Positions 44,267 through 54,090 of a DNA stretch of 64,000 nucleotides are shown piece after piece; within the stretch, counting starts at the first letter, position 1; each line of letters opens with the position of its first letter. Under the pieces are notes generated by a model. The model saw only the letters and a program-made list of their open reading frames with translations. It searched no databases and was not told the origin of the DNA. This DNA is from JANNYA01 sp031422315 (GTDB lineage: Bacteria > Pseudomonadota > Gammaproteobacteria > Xanthomonadales > SZUA-5): the NCBI GenBank assembly GCA_031422315.1, contig JANOQN010000038.1, forward strand, positions 62,001-126,000. The letters run 5' to 3'. The translations under genes and the position numbers were made by a program.

Positions 44267-44851
44267 CTAGCGCACCGCAGTCGCAACGCCGTCCAGCACC
44301 ATCTGCACTGACAGCGCGACCAACAGCATGCCCATAAGGCGCTCAAATGCGGTCAATACGCTTTCGCCCAGCACCCGGTGCAGCACATTTGAGCCGAGCA
44401 AAATTACGCTACTGGCAAGCCATGCGCCAAACAGCGCGATTGACCAATCCACGGTCCGATCTGGGTGATCTTGCGCGAGCAGCATGAGCGCTGCCATGGC
44501 CGAAGGCCCGGCCACACCAGGAATGGCGAGCGGCACGATGAAGGGCTCATCACCTGGGTTATCGCCAAAAATTCCGCCTTGGGGTGGGAAAATCATGCGA
44601 ATACCGATCAAAAACAGCACAATGCCGCCGCCGATGCTGAGGCTTTCTTGACGTAAATGCAGCACGCTTAGAATGTGTTTGCCCGCGAACAAAAAAATAA
44701 AAAGTACCACTAGCGCTATCAGTAATTCGCGAATCAACACAAAGCGCCGACGTTCTTGCGGCACGTTTTTGAGCACGCTTAGAAAGATCGGCACGTTGCC
44801 GAGTGGGTCCATAACGATGAATAACAAAATCGCGGCGGAAAGCGTGGTCAT
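44267..44851 (-). CDS. MarC-family membrane protein (YhgN-like)
   Basis: The 194-residue protein has six hydrophobic segments and the MarC signatures FIVMDPLGNVPIFLSVLKN, ESLSIGGGIVLFLIGIRMIF and PLAIPGVAGPSAMAALMLLA. It is closest to the YhgN branch. Transport function is not established for the family. The start overlaps the lytic transglycosylase stop by 4 bp, so the two are cotranscribed. Confidence 0.92.
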   Translation of the reverse strand: MTTLSAAILLFIVMDPLGNVPIFLSVLKNVPQERRRFVLIRELLIALVVLFIFLFAGKHILSVLHLRQESLSIGGGIVLFLIGIRMIFPPQGGIFGDNPGDEPFIVPLAIPGVAGPSAMAALMLLAQDHPDRTVDWSIALFGAWLASSVILLGSNVLHRVLGESVLTAFERLMGMLLVALSVQMVLDGVATAVR

Positions 44852-46923
44852 GGCGTGCGCTCGGTTCTCGTGCGATTCGGCAGAGCTATCTGTGCTGGCA
44901 CAACCGGCGCAGTCGATTTGGCTTCGGCTGATGTCAGCTGCGGTGCGGGGCAGCGTGTGGGTACGCTGGTTTCGACCAAATTGGGCGGTAAAAACCCGCT
45001 AAATTCCGGCACACGATCAGATAGTCGGCTTAAAGATTGATCAAGCCGATAGTCGTAAATCACCGTGAAGGCGAGCACGGTGCTGATGTAATCGCGGGTT
45101 TCTTTATACGGCACGGTTTCGATCCATAAATCAGGGTGCAGCTCGTACAGTGGATCGAGCCAGCGTTTGAGCGCGTTCGGCCCGGCGTTGTAGGCCGCCG
45201 TCATCAACATCGGCGAGCTTGCGTATTTTTTAGCGAGATCAGCGAGATGTTTGGTGCCTAACTTTAAGTTGAGCTTGGCGTCACGTAGGTTCACTGAGTT
45301 TGCCGAAATGCCCAGCGTTTTTGCGGTTATCGCTGCCGTCGATGGCAGCATTTGCATTAAGCCGATCGCGCCGGCATGTGAGGCAATACCCGGATTCCAG
45401 GCGCTTTCTTGACGAATAAGTCCGGCAACAAAAGCTGGATCTAGACCGTTTCGGTGTGCGTTTAGCGTCATGGTTTCGGTTTCCAGCAGCGGAAATCGCT
45501 CTTTGTAAAGCTTGCGATCCGGTGGCTGGTTCAGCGCTAGAATCGCCAGCTCAGCCCAGCCCTGTTGGCTGGCAATAATGCCAGCTTGACGGCGCTGCGC
45601 AGGGTCAAGCTGGCCAATTAAATGCATCCATTCGCGTTTGGCCTGCACGCCCTCGCCGAGCGCGAAAAACTCGACCATGCGGGGCAATGCGGTGCTGGTC
45701 AATATCGGCTTGGCGATCACAACATCTAGCGTTCCAGATTCAGGGCAAAGCGCGTAGCCAATTCCAAGCCGATCTGCCGCTAGAAAGCCGAAAAAGCTGG
45801 CATCCAGACTGGCTGCTTGAAAATCACTAATTGCCAACTCGGGCTTACCCAGCCATTCTTGTAAGCGACCGCGCACATATCGCCACTTGGCAAGCTCGCG
45901 CAATGCGGGCGGCATGGCATCAATTCTCGCCAGCGCAAGCTCTGGATTGAGCGCGCTCAACGCTCGGCGCACGCCCCATTCGCTGACTTGCGGGTCGCGT
46001 GCGGCGGGTTCGAGTGCGTCCAGCCATGCGCTTGCCTCTGGCCAATTTTCGATCAGTGCAAAACGCGCTTGTTCTAGCTTGACCGGCTGCAGCTCAGCTT
46101 CAGTTAGTGCCAGCGTTTTTAGGCTCAGCAAATGCGCGGGAATGGCACGCGGATTATTTGTCGCAATTTTGGCCAGCGCACGCACGACGAGCGCGCGATG
46201 GGGCGCATCACCCGGCCAGTTTGCTTGCTGCACTAGCGCGGCTTTTGGGTTTTGCTCGGCCAATATGGCGCGCTGTAAGAACGCTTGCTCAGCCTCTGAC
46301 AGATACTTCGCAGATTCCGCAGCGTGGCCAAATTGAGCTACCTTCAGCTGCGTTTGTACGCGCGCGCTAAACCTCGCACTTGCGTCGCTAGCGTGCTCAG
46401 CAAAGTGTAAAAATGCCGCCGAGCACGCGCTGGCTGGGGTTTGTGGATCTTGCACCAAGGCGCGCGCATGCGCGGCACCCAGCTCCGCGTCGGGCAGTAA
46501 AAACATGCGCGCTTGCCAAGCTTGGCAGCGGCGCTCTGGGCTAACCTGCGTACTTTGATAGACCTGCAAAAATTGCCGCCAATCGCTGCGTGCAAATGCC
46601 AATGCAAGTTTACTTTCGCGCAAACGCGCCGCGCCTGGCAGCGCAGCGCCCCACACTTTCAGCCACGCGGCGGTGCTATCCCAATCGTTTTGCGCGGGCA
46701 TCCGCTGCCATGCCGCAAGTTCAACATAGGGCAGCAACGGATAACCCGAAAGCGCTTCAAGCTGTGCGGGTGTGAGCGTGCCTGCGCGCGCGGCGACTAA
46801 CGCTTTCGGGTAAAGCGCGCGCTGCGCATTAAGCTCCGCTGCATTGATTGACGCTGCCGTTAACAGCGCTGCAATCAAGCCAGTGATAGCCGCAACGCTT
46901 TTAGGCATCACGCGTGGTGCCAT
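44848..46923 (-). CDS. slt: Soluble lytic murein transglycosylase (Slt70-like)
   Basis: The 691-residue periplasmic enzyme cleaves peptidoglycan to 1,6-anhydro-muropeptides. It has a signal peptide (about 6-28), a long superhelical U/L domain of helical repeats (30-470) and a C-terminal goose-lysozyme-type catalytic domain at about 475-650: LIRQESAWNPGIASHAGAIG (catalytic Glu in RQES), GLMQMLPSTA and MLTAAYNAGPNALKRW. ATG at 46908 is an alternative start. It overlaps both neighbours. Confidence 0.92.
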   Translation of the reverse strand: MAPRVMPKSVAAITGLIAALLTAASINAAELNAQRALYPKALVAARAGTLTPAQLEALSGYPLLPYVELAAWQRMPAQNDWDSTAAWLKVWGAALPGAARLRESKLALAFARSDWRQFLQVYQSTQVSPERRCQAWQARMFLLPDAELGAAHARALVQDPQTPASACSAAFLHFAEHASDASARFSARVQTQLKVAQFGHAAESAKYLSEAEQAFLQRAILAEQNPKAALVQQANWPGDAPHRALVVRALAKIATNNPRAIPAHLLSLKTLALTEAELQPVKLEQARFALIENWPEASAWLDALEPAARDPQVSEWGVRRALSALNPELALARIDAMPPALRELAKWRYVRGRLQEWLGKPELAISDFQAASLDASFFGFLAADRLGIGYALCPESGTLDVVIAKPILTSTALPRMVEFFALGEGVQAKREWMHLIGQLDPAQRRQAGIIASQQGWAELAILALNQPPDRKLYKERFPLLETETMTLNAHRNGLDPAFVAGLIRQESAWNPGIASHAGAIGLMQMLPSTAAITAKTLGISANSVNLRDAKLNLKLGTKHLADLAKKYASSPMLMTAAYNAGPNALKRWLDPLYELHPDLWIETVPYKETRDYISTVLAFTVIYDYRLDQSLSRLSDRVPEFSGFLPPNLVETSVPTRCPAPQLTSAEAKSTAPVVPAQIALPNRTRTERTP

Positions 46924-47845
46924 CTTGTAAAATCGCGGCGATTAATTCTGACAGCACGCGCTCAGAATCTTCGTTTGGCACTTGGCAAGTTCCGGCGTTT
47001 TGATGCCCGCCACCGCCGTATTTCAAACACAAATCACCGATATGGGTTTTGCTGCTGCGGTTGATAATCGACTTCCCAATCGCAAAAACGGTGTTCTGCT
47101 GCTTAACACCCCACAGCACGTGGATTGAAATCGACGTTTCAGGAAATAGCGCGTAAAGCACGAAGCGATTTGCCGCAAAAATCGTTTGCTCCTGCCTGAA
47201 ATCAGCGACTACTAAATGCTGGTGCACCGTCGCAACGCGCCGTAGCTGCACTGAAGCGGGGCCGCGGTGGTTATCGTACAAATCGGCGCGTTCGGCCACA
47301 TCAGGCAGCTGCAAAATTTCTTCGACTGGGTGATTACGCACTGCGTCGATTAAATTCATCATCAAATCGTAGTTGGAGATTTTGAAATTCTTGAAGCGGC
47401 CAAGGCCGGTGCGGGCGTCCATCAAAAAATTCAATAGCGACCAATTTTCTGGATACAAAATCTCTTCGATTGAATAGTGCGCGGCATCAGCCTGATCAAC
47501 CGCGCGCATCAGCTCTTCACTAATGCCGGGAAAGCGCCCTGCGCCGCCGAAATGGTCATACACTACGCGCGCGGCGGAAAACGCGTTCGGATCAATAATA
47601 TGATTAGCGGCGCCATCGCCGACCCTTGTTATTTCACTGGCGTGATGATCAAACACCATGTGTGCACCTTTGACGTAAGGCAAATTGGTGGTGATGTCGC
47701 GATCCGTAATTGAAATTTTGCCGTCCTGCATGTCTTTGGGGTGCACAAACGTGATTTCGTCAATCATGCCGAGTTCGCGCAGCAATACGGCGCACACAAG
47801 GCCATCAAAATCACTGCGGGTTACCAGTCTGTAGGTGTTTGCCAT
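46901..47845 (-). CDS. DHH-family phosphoesterase
   Basis: The 314-residue protein has the DHH layout: SDFDGLVCAVLL (Asp12, Asp14), ISITDRDI, and DHHAS (66-70), followed by a C-terminal DHHA1 substrate part with YGGGGHQNAG near 275-285. Members hydrolyse phosphodiester or pyrophosphate bonds, such as short oligoribonucleotides, cyclic dinucleotides or polyphosphate. The substrate of this branch is unclear. ATG at 47845 follows GGAG. The longer frame to 48001 lacks support. Its 3' end overlaps slt by 23 bp. Confidence 0.87.
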   Translation of the reverse strand: MANTYRLVTRSDFDGLVCAVLLRELGMIDEITFVHPKDMQDGKISITDRDITTNLPYVKGAHMVFDHHASEITRVGDGAANHIIDPNAFSAARVVYDHFGGAGRFPGISEELMRAVDQADAAHYSIEEILYPENWSLLNFLMDARTGLGRFKNFKISNYDLMMNLIDAVRNHPVEEILQLPDVAERADLYDNHRGPASVQLRRVATVHQHLVVADFRQEQTIFAANRFVLYALFPETSISIHVLWGVKQQNTVFAIGKSIINRSSKTHIGDLCLKYGGGGHQNAGTCQVPNEDSERVLSELIAAILQDGTTRDA

Positions 47846-48155
47846 GTTTGCTCCAAAGGTTACGTTTGCGCTTAGCTGAGCCGTTGAGGATACAGCTGTG
47901 GACAGTTTTGTACACCTTGCAGGCTCGCCTATTTGCAATCGACCCCAAAACTTTTCGCGCACTGGATGATGTAACCGCGATTTGGTCACGAATCGTCGCA
48001 AAGAATTCTGCTATGCGAGGCAAGCTCGCTTGAACCACATCGATATAGTCAAAATATCGTCAAAATTACGCACGCAGGCCCAAAAAAGCCTTTTGCACTC
48101 GGAACACTCATGCTAACTTGCCTTTCATTGTGTAAACCCTTTTGGAGCGCTATCA
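47846..48155. other. Divergent intergenic region, no gene seen
   Basis: This 310-bp stretch lies between the DHH gene (leftward) and the TonB-family gene (rightward) and must hold both promoters. It includes GATATAGTCAAAATATCGTC at 48041-48060, an imperfect AT-rich dyad. Open frames here are shadows. Confidence 0.4.
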
Positions 48156-49196
48156 ATGCTGGCTAAATCGCAAATTGGAAGCAGTAAAAACATGGCTCTA
48201 CCCATCGTGCTCGGCGTTATTTTGCTAGCAGCTGCGGGATTCTTTTTAAAAGGTTTTTTAACCGGTGATCCAGAACCCGAAGCGGTTACTGAAGATCCTG
48301 CCGATAGCGACGCCGCAAGCGGCATTGCCAACGTTACCTCACGCTCGGGCAGCTCGGCGGTATCGAGCAATACTGACGTGGAATCGCTACTCGCTGAAGC
48401 CAAAGCCGCGCGCGATAAAGGCCAATACATTGATCCGGAGGGCGCTAACGAAGTCGAGCTGTATTTGCGCGTGCTGGAACTTGATGCGAACAATCGCTCC
48501 GCGCAAGATGCGCTGTTAGAAGTGATCCCGTACGCACAAGACCGAGTCGACCAATACATATCTGAGGGCAATATTCCGCAGGCCGATCGCGCGCTAGCGC
48601 TGATGCGCCGGGCCGATCCAAATGCCGTTTTCTTGACTTCACTTGCGGGTCGATTGGAAACCCAAAAGCGCCTGCAAGCTTCAAGAGAAGCCGAGCAAAG
48701 CGCAGCATTGCTGGCACAACAGCAGCTTGCGCAATCGCGCGCACAGCAGGCCCAAGCTGACGCGAACGAAACTACTGCAGCGGCCACGCCAGCACCCGCA
48801 GTCGCTGAAACACCCGCGCCAGCGCCAACCGCCGCCTCACCGCGCCCAGCTGCCGCAACGCCCGCGCCCACTATTGCAGCGGCTACGCCAACACCGTCGG
48901 TTGCGGCGCAATCCGCCCCTGAAGCGCGTAACTTTCAACTCATTAAAAAGGTCGATCCGTCTTACCCGCAGCGCGCACTGCGTCAACGCATGGAAGGTTG
49001 GGTGGAGCTGTCATTCACCGTCACTGTTAATGGCGACGTCACCGGCGTGGAAGTCGTGAATGCCCAACCTAAGCGCGAATTTGATCGTGAAGCCATTCGC
49101 GCGCTGCAGCAGTGGAAATTTAAGCCGCGCATTGAAAACGGCAAAGCTGTGCAAGCAAGTGCAAGGCAGCGGCTTGAGTTTAGGTTAGGCGGTTAG
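48156..49196 (+). CDS. TonB-family energy-transducing protein
   Basis: The 346-residue protein has one N-terminal membrane segment (MALPIVLGVILLAAAGFFLK, about 13-32) and a helical TPR-like region at 70-190 (VESLLAEAKAARDKGQYIDP, ALALMRRADPNAVFL). An Ala/Pro spacer of about 60 residues follows, then a TonB C-terminal domain at about 262-346 (VDPSYPQRALRQRMEGWVEL, FDREAIRALQQWKFKP). It would link the inner membrane proton-motive force to outer membrane receptors. No exbB, exbD or receptor gene is adjacent. Repetitive spacer DNA may vary in length between strains. Confidence 0.85.
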   Translation: MLAKSQIGSSKNMALPIVLGVILLAAAGFFLKGFLTGDPEPEAVTEDPADSDAASGIANVTSRSGSSAVSSNTDVESLLAEAKAARDKGQYIDPEGANEVELYLRVLELDANNRSAQDALLEVIPYAQDRVDQYISEGNIPQADRALALMRRADPNAVFLTSLAGRLETQKRLQASREAEQSAALLAQQQLAQSRAQQAQADANETTAAATPAPAVAETPAPAPTAASPRPAAATPAPTIAAATPTPSVAAQSAPEARNFQLIKKVDPSYPQRALRQRMEGWVELSFTVTVNGDVTGVEVVNAQPKREFDREAIRALQQWKFKPRIENGKAVQASARQRLEFRLGG

Positions 49197-49266
49197 CAGT
49201 CCACTAATTTTTCGACTTTTTCGTAGTTGGGTGAAATGCAGCGCACGTTAGACAGGTCTACATTTC

Positions 49267-49959
49267 ATGACAAACAAAACTCTAAAAATTGCGCTTGCGC
49301 TATTCTTGGTGCTCGCGGTAGCACTGTTTTTTTATTTTGACGGCACGCAGTACTTAAGCCTAGAAGCCTTGAAGTCCCAGCGAGCTGCGCTGGCAGACTG
49401 GGTTAGTGCGCATTTTGTGCTTGCGCTACTCGCTTATATGGGCATTTATATTGCTGTCACCGCGCTTTCCTTGCCCGGCGCACTCGTACTAACGCTGGCA
49501 GGTGGCGCGCTTTTTGGTCTGCTGTGGGGCACGCTGGTGGTGTCATTCGCGTCCAGCATTGGTGCAACACTGGCTTTCGTAACGGCGCGGTTTTTACTGG
49601 GTGATTCGATTCGCAAACGCTTTGCTGATCGGCTCACAGTGATTGAAGAGGGCATTCGCCAAGACGGCGCATTTTATTTACTCAGCCTTCGTTTAGTGCC
49701 GTTGATCCCCTTTTTCGTGGTGAATTTGGTGATGGGTTTGACGCCAATTCGCGTCGCGACTTTTTATATCGTCAGCCAAATTGGCATGCTGCCCGGCACG
49801 CTCGCCTTTGTATTTGCTGGCACCCAGCTTAGTCAGATCACTAGCTTAAAAGGTATTTTATCTCCGAAACTGCTGCTCGCTTTCGCCATTATTGGATTGC
49901 TGCCTTTGGTTTTGAAATTGCTGATCAACGCCCGAACCAAGGCCAAAAAGAACGCATGA
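49267..49959 (+). CDS. TVP38/TMEM64 family membrane protein
   Basis: The 230-residue protein has about six membrane segments and the DedA/SNARE-associated core: LTLAGGALFGLLWGTLVVSF, then GDSIRKRFADRLTVIEEGI and FYLLSLRLVPLIPFFVVNLV, MGLTPIRVATFYIVSQIGML. Members may scramble or flip lipids. This is known for eukaryotic relatives and inferred here. The stop overlaps the next gene's start by 4 bp, a pairing with a mercuric-reductase-like flavoprotein that I recall in other genomes. Confidence 0.9.
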   Translation: MTNKTLKIALALFLVLAVALFFYFDGTQYLSLEALKSQRAALADWVSAHFVLALLAYMGIYIAVTALSLPGALVLTLAGGALFGLLWGTLVVSFASSIGATLAFVTARFLLGDSIRKRFADRLTVIEEGIRQDGAFYLLSLRLVPLIPFFVVNLVMGLTPIRVATFYIVSQIGMLPGTLAFVFAGTQLSQITSLKGILSPKLLLAFAIIGLLPLVLKLLINARTKAKKNA

Positions 49960-51428
49960 ACGCTGCTCGTAAACCCAAAAAATTCGACTACAACCTCATC
50001 GTGATTGGCGCGGGTGCAGGCGGCTTGGTGTCCTCCTACATTGCTGCGGCAGTGAAAGCCAAAGTGGTGCTGATTGAGCGCCATAAAATGGGCGGCGATT
50101 GCCTCAACACCGGCTGTGTGCCCTCCAAAGCGCTGATTCGTACGGCGCGGTTAGTCTCCGATGCACGCAATAGCAAGCACTTTGGTATTGCCAGCATGGC
50201 CACGCAGTTTGATTTTGCCGAAGTCATGCAGCGCGTGCAGCGCGTCGTGCAGCAAGTTGAGCCGCACGATTCGATAGAGCGCTACGAATCGCTCGGGGTT
50301 GAGTGCATTACTGGTGATGCGCGCATTACCTCGCCTTGGGAAGTTCAGGTCAACGGCAAAACGATCAGCGCGCGTGCAATTATCGTGGCGACTGGCGCAA
50401 AACCGCTGGTGCCTAAGCTGCCAGGGTTGGATCAAATTCGTTACCTAACATCTGACACACTCTGGGATTTGCGCGTTTTACCCAAACGATTACTGGTGTT
50501 GGGCGGCGGGCCGATAGGCTGTGAGCTTGCGCAAGCGTTTGCGCGTTTTGGCGCACAAGTGACGATTGTTGAGATGGCCGATAAGCTGCTGGCGCGTGAA
50601 GATGCCGATGTGTCCAGCGCGCTGAGAACCGCCCTGGAAGCGGATGGCGTGACGCTAGCGCTATCCCACAAAGCGATTGAATTCAAAAAATCCAGCAACG
50701 GCAAAGGCGTGTTGATTGCACAGAACACTACGTCAGCCGATGGCGCAAAAGTCGAATTTGAGTTTGATGAAATCATCATCGCACTAGGCCGAAAAGCCAA
50801 TGTCGATGGCTTTGGCTTACAAGAATTAGGCGTCAAAATATCAGAACGTGGCACCATTGCCGCCGATCCACTATTGCGCACCAATGTGCCGAGCATATCG
50901 GTATGTGGCGACGTGACCGGGCCGTATCAGTTCACCCACGTGGCCGCGCACCAAGCTTGGTTTGCCGCCGTGAACCAGCTGCTAGCGCCGTTCTGGAGCT
51001 TCAAAGTCGATTATCGAGTGATTCCACACGCCACCTTTACCGAACCGCAAGTTGCGAGAGTCGGTATCAATGAAACCGAAGCCAAAGCGCAAGGCATCGC
51101 CTATGAGCTGACGCATTACGGCATTGACGATCTGGACCGAGCCATCGCCGATGAACACGCGCACGGCTTTATCAAAGTGCTGACAAAACCTGGCTCTGAT
51201 CAAATTCTAGGCGTCACGATTATGTGCGCCGAGGCTGGGGAACTGATCGCTGAGTTCGTATTGGCGATGAAATGGCGGCTTGGATTAAACAAAATCCTAG
51301 GCACCATCCATGCTTACCCGACCATGATGGAAGCCAATAAATACGTCGCTGGCAACTGGAAACGCGCGCACGCGCCGCAAGGTCTATTGGCCTGGGCTAA
51401 GCGATATTTTGCGTTTCGGAGGGGTTAG
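49956..51428 (+). CDS. FAD-dependent NAD(P) disulphide oxidoreductase (mercuric-reductase-like)
   Basis: The 490-residue flavoprotein has the FAD motif VIGAGAGGLVSSYIAA, the redox disulphide GGDCLNTGCVPSKALI, the NAD(P) motif LVLGGGPIGCELAQAF, the second FAD motif VCGDVTGPYQFTHVAAHQAW and a C-terminal dimer domain (LGVTIMCAEAGELIAEFVLA). The class includes MerA, lipoamide and glutathione reductases. It lacks the MerA N-terminal metal-binding domain and the C-terminal vicinal Cys pair, so true mercury reduction is unlikely. It is cotranscribed with the TVP38 gene. Physiological substrate unknown. Confidence 0.88.
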   Translation: MNAARKPKKFDYNLIVIGAGAGGLVSSYIAAAVKAKVVLIERHKMGGDCLNTGCVPSKALIRTARLVSDARNSKHFGIASMATQFDFAEVMQRVQRVVQQVEPHDSIERYESLGVECITGDARITSPWEVQVNGKTISARAIIVATGAKPLVPKLPGLDQIRYLTSDTLWDLRVLPKRLLVLGGGPIGCELAQAFARFGAQVTIVEMADKLLAREDADVSSALRTALEADGVTLALSHKAIEFKKSSNGKGVLIAQNTTSADGAKVEFEFDEIIIALGRKANVDGFGLQELGVKISERGTIAADPLLRTNVPSISVCGDVTGPYQFTHVAAHQAWFAAVNQLLAPFWSFKVDYRVIPHATFTEPQVARVGINETEAKAQGIAYELTHYGIDDLDRAIADEHAHGFIKVLTKPGSDQILGVTIMCAEAGELIAEFVLAMKWRLGLNKILGTIHAYPTMMEANKYVAGNWKRAHAPQGLLAWAKRYFAFRRG

Positions 51429-51539
51429 CAAGTGGTATGCGCTGGCTATGCTGTGGTTTCGAAAATTAATTTAGCTTGAGCTGCAACATTTCCCAAACGA
51501 GCGTGTCTATTGGCTTTCGTAACTCCCTAGCAGATTCCG

Positions 51540-51740
51540 ATGGATTCAACTTTAGACGGATTTTTTAACTTACTGAGCTCCCTAGCAATGACCTACGCTG
51601 CCTGGTCAGCAATTCGGCGATTCGAGCCAAAAGCGCGTAACAAGCCGGTATATCTTGCACTTTATGTCTTAGTGGAGGTTTCGCTGCTGATCATTGCCGC
51701 GCTAGTCATATTGTTGAATCAAGTTGCATGTTTCTCCTGA
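51540..51740 (+). CDS. Small membrane protein, possibly truncated by an IS
   Basis: The 66-residue protein has two hydrophobic segments (FFNLLSSLAMTYAAWSAI and LYVLVEVSLLIIAALVILLN). Family unknown. It ends 25 bp before the recognisable transposase remnant, so its original C-terminus may be lost. The ribosome site is weak. Confidence 0.4.
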   Translation: MDSTLDGFFNLLSSLAMTYAAWSAIRRFEPKARNKPVYLALYVLVEVSLLIIAALVILLNQVACFS

Positions 51741-51764
51741 CGTATTGATCTGGAACCTGATCAA

Positions 51765-52953
51765 ACGCGCGACCATGAACGGTACACCTTGCGTGCAGCG
51801 TTACGTCGCATTGCTGCAGCCGCGCTCGCAAGACGGTCAGGGCAGTGTGCAGCGCGCCAAGCGAACGCTGCCGCAGCTAGCGGATACAACTGACGCATCC
51901 GAATCGCCCGCTCAGCTGCCAGGCTTTGATGGCACGGTGCCCGCGCCGGGGCACGTCAATACTACAGCTGCTACGCCTAGCCCAGAGTGGGTCGACAGCA
52001 ACAGCACCACCTTTTTGGACGTGCGCAGCGTCGGCGTTGAGATGCTTGTGCTGCACGCGGTGCGCGGCGGGCATTGCTTCGATGCTCAATTCGGCAGGCT
52101 TTAATGGTGTTTCCTTGGCCGCCGCCATGGCGCAGCTCGTCGGGCGGATTGTCCAGCCGGGCTATGATCTTTCCACGCACCGCTGGGTGCGGAAAAACAG
52201 CGCATTGCCCGAGCTGTGGGGCTTTGACTTTGGCCGGATGTCGATGCATCGAATGTATGAAGTTAGCTCACGATTATGGGCCGCTAAGCCCAAACTGGAG
52301 CAGGCGATATACGGAACCTTACAAACAAGGTTTGGCTTGAATAATACCGTCGCGCTATATGATTTGACCAACACGTATTTTGAAGGCCTGGGCACGAAAA
52401 ACCCCAGCGCGGTGCGCGGCTGCTCGAAGGAAAAGCGCAGCGATGAGCCACTGATGAGTTTGGGATTGGTGTTTGATAGCGCAACTTTTCATTCACCACC
52501 AAAGCAAACAGCAAAGCGACGCTGCCGGGTCATTACGTCATCCGCAGCAATGATTTAACGTTACGTGCCGAATCACTTTGGCGCACCTACATCCAGCTGA
52601 CCGATGTGGAGTCGGTGTTTCGTTCACTCAAATCTGAGCTGGGGCTGCGGCCGGTTTTTCATCAAACCGAAACCCGTTGCAAAGCGCATTTGTGGATATC
52701 GGTATTGGCGTATCAATGCGTGCAGTTTTTGCGCTATGAGCTAAAAACCCACGGCATCCACGCCAGCTGGAGCAGTTTGCGAAAGGCCTTGCAACAAAGC
52801 CGGATCACGGCCCGCTTTGAGCGCCAAGACGGCGCATTCGTGCATCTGCGTAAGAATCAAGAACCGACTGCCGAGCAGCAAGCAATCTACTCAGCGCTCG
52901 GCATCAAGCTTCGCGCCACCAGCAAACGGGTATTCCAATCAAACGATTTGTAG
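51765..52953 (+). pseudogene. IS1634-type transposase, frameshifted and deleted
   Basis: Frame one carries EWVDSNSTTFLDVRSVGVEM up to about 52070. A shift then leads to frame two: FNGVSLAAAMAQLVGRIVQP, HRWVRKNSALPELWGFDFGR, YDLTNTYFEG (first catalytic Asp region), KEKRSDEPLMSLGLVFD. After about 52490 a deletion removes the middle, and frame one resumes with GHYVIRSNDLTLRAESLWRT and DVESVFRSLKSELGLRPVFH, the Y/R...E block with the catalytic Glu. The protein ends VFQSNDL at 52953. It cannot make an active enzyme. Confidence 0.85.
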
Positions 52954-53026
52954 TGCCATAGCGATTTACAAACTCGCTTTAACTAACTGATTTTGTTTAT
53001 TATTTTATTTTGGGTGGTGAAGATGG
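51765..53026 (+). mobile_element. Decayed IS1634-type (IS4 superfamily) element
   Basis: The stretch contains transposase segments in two frames, an internal deletion and a noncoding right end (52954-53026) that also occurs at 38236-38302. The left end is not defined, and 51765 is a guess from where transposase-like sequence begins. Intact IS1634-family elements are about 1.5-2 kb. No target duplication or clear terminal inverted repeat was seen. Confidence 0.75.
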
Positions 53027-53141
53027 GCGAGGACTAGTCCTGGCAAGACCGGCCAGATTCATGCGCTGTTGAAATGGAAATGGAATAGTAATTGCTTCCC
53101 ATGTTGATAAACTATTTTGAAGTGAACCCCGAAGTTTCAAT

Positions 53142-53573
53142 TTACCGACGCTTGCTTAAGAGTTGATCCACGGCAATTGCACCGGCGCCAATCGTTGCCA
53201 TGATAATTCCAAAACACACTAGCATAGCCGCTGGAAACGCCGCGCGCAGGCCGTTTTGCGCATCCACCATCCACAGCGCTACGATAAAATTGAACGCGCA
53301 AATTAGCCCCGCCCAGCGCGTGGTCAAACCAAGAAAAAATGTCACGCCACAGAAAAACTGCGCCCACACCGACAGCCGCGCCAGCAACTCTGGCATGACA
53401 AAGCCATGCTGTTTGAGAAAGCCGACAAACTCATCCATTCGGGCTGCGCTTACGATATTGTCCCACACGCCCCAAATTAGGAAGCTACCAACAAAAACTC
53501 TACCCGCTAGCAGCGCCCAATCGGCGCCTTTGTGTAGATCGCTCAAAAGCAAAAAGTGCATTGTCTTTTTCAT
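53142..53573 (-). CDS. DoxX-family membrane protein
   Basis: The 143-residue protein has four hydrophobic segments with the DoxX pattern: LLAGRVFVGSFLIWGVWDNI, GFLKQHGFVMPELLARLSVW, FFCGVTFFLGLTTRWAGLI. Members form small quinone- or redox-linked membrane subunits. The exact role here is unknown. The gene lies 40 bp after another small membrane protein gene in the same direction. Confidence 0.82.
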   Translation of the reverse strand: MKKTMHFLLLSDLHKGADWALLAGRVFVGSFLIWGVWDNIVSAARMDEFVGFLKQHGFVMPELLARLSVWAQFFCGVTFFLGLTTRWAGLICAFNFIVALWMVDAQNGLRAAFPAAMLVCFGIIMATIGAGAIAVDQLLSKRR

Positions 53574-53613
53574 AACTCTCGCTTCAAAAGTGGAAACAGG
53601 TGCCTAAACCGAA

Positions 53614-54090
53614 TTAATCAAGAATCACTGCGGGCGTTAATGCGCGGTGCGCTACCCATGCGATGGGCAACCCTACCAGCAAGATATGCGCAAGTACACT
53701 CATGCCAATCCAAAGCGAATCTTTAGCGACCGGCATGGCACGGGAAAGCGGCACCACTAGCCCATTCATGACCCCGTACAGCAAAATTCCATACAGAGCG
53801 CCCCAGCGCATCGGTTGGGCTGCCAGCATCGGCCAGCGCTGCGCAAGCCACAAATACACCGCTGCCATGAAGCTAGCCATGGCAAAGTGCAAAGCCAAAC
53901 CCAATGCCGCAGTTGGCAAGCCGCCGGCAAAACTAGCCTTGCCCAGCATGCCGGCGCTAATGGATTGCAAAATCTGCACGGGTGGCACATGCGCGCGCAA
54001 TGCCCAGAAGCTACACGCAAAAATAATATCGAGTGCGCCAGCTATGAAGCCGGCGAATAGCAGATATTTTAAGAATTCGCTTTGACTCAA
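53614..54090 (-). CDS. Membrane protein of unknown function
   Basis: The 158-residue protein has four hydrophobic segments (LLFAGFIAGALDIIFACSFW, LGLALHFAMASFMAAVYLWL, GALYGILLYGVMNGLVVPLS, VLAHILLVGLPIAWVAHRAL). It resembles YagU/DUF1440-type membrane proteins in pattern, but I cannot place it. Probably cotranscribed with the DoxX gene. Confidence 0.65.
   Translation of the reverse strand: MSQSEFLKYLLFAGFIAGALDIIFACSFWALRAHVPPVQILQSISAGMLGKASFAGGLPTAALGLALHFAMASFMAAVYLWLAQRWPMLAAQPMRWGALYGILLYGVMNGLVVPLSRAMPVAKDSLWIGMSVLAHILLVGLPIAWVAHRALTPAVILD

Noticed and set aside
48125..48871. 248-codon leftward frame rich in Ala, Gly and Ser
   Set aside because: Antisense shadow of the Ala/Pro-rich TonB-family gene, which has a clear membrane segment and TonB domain.
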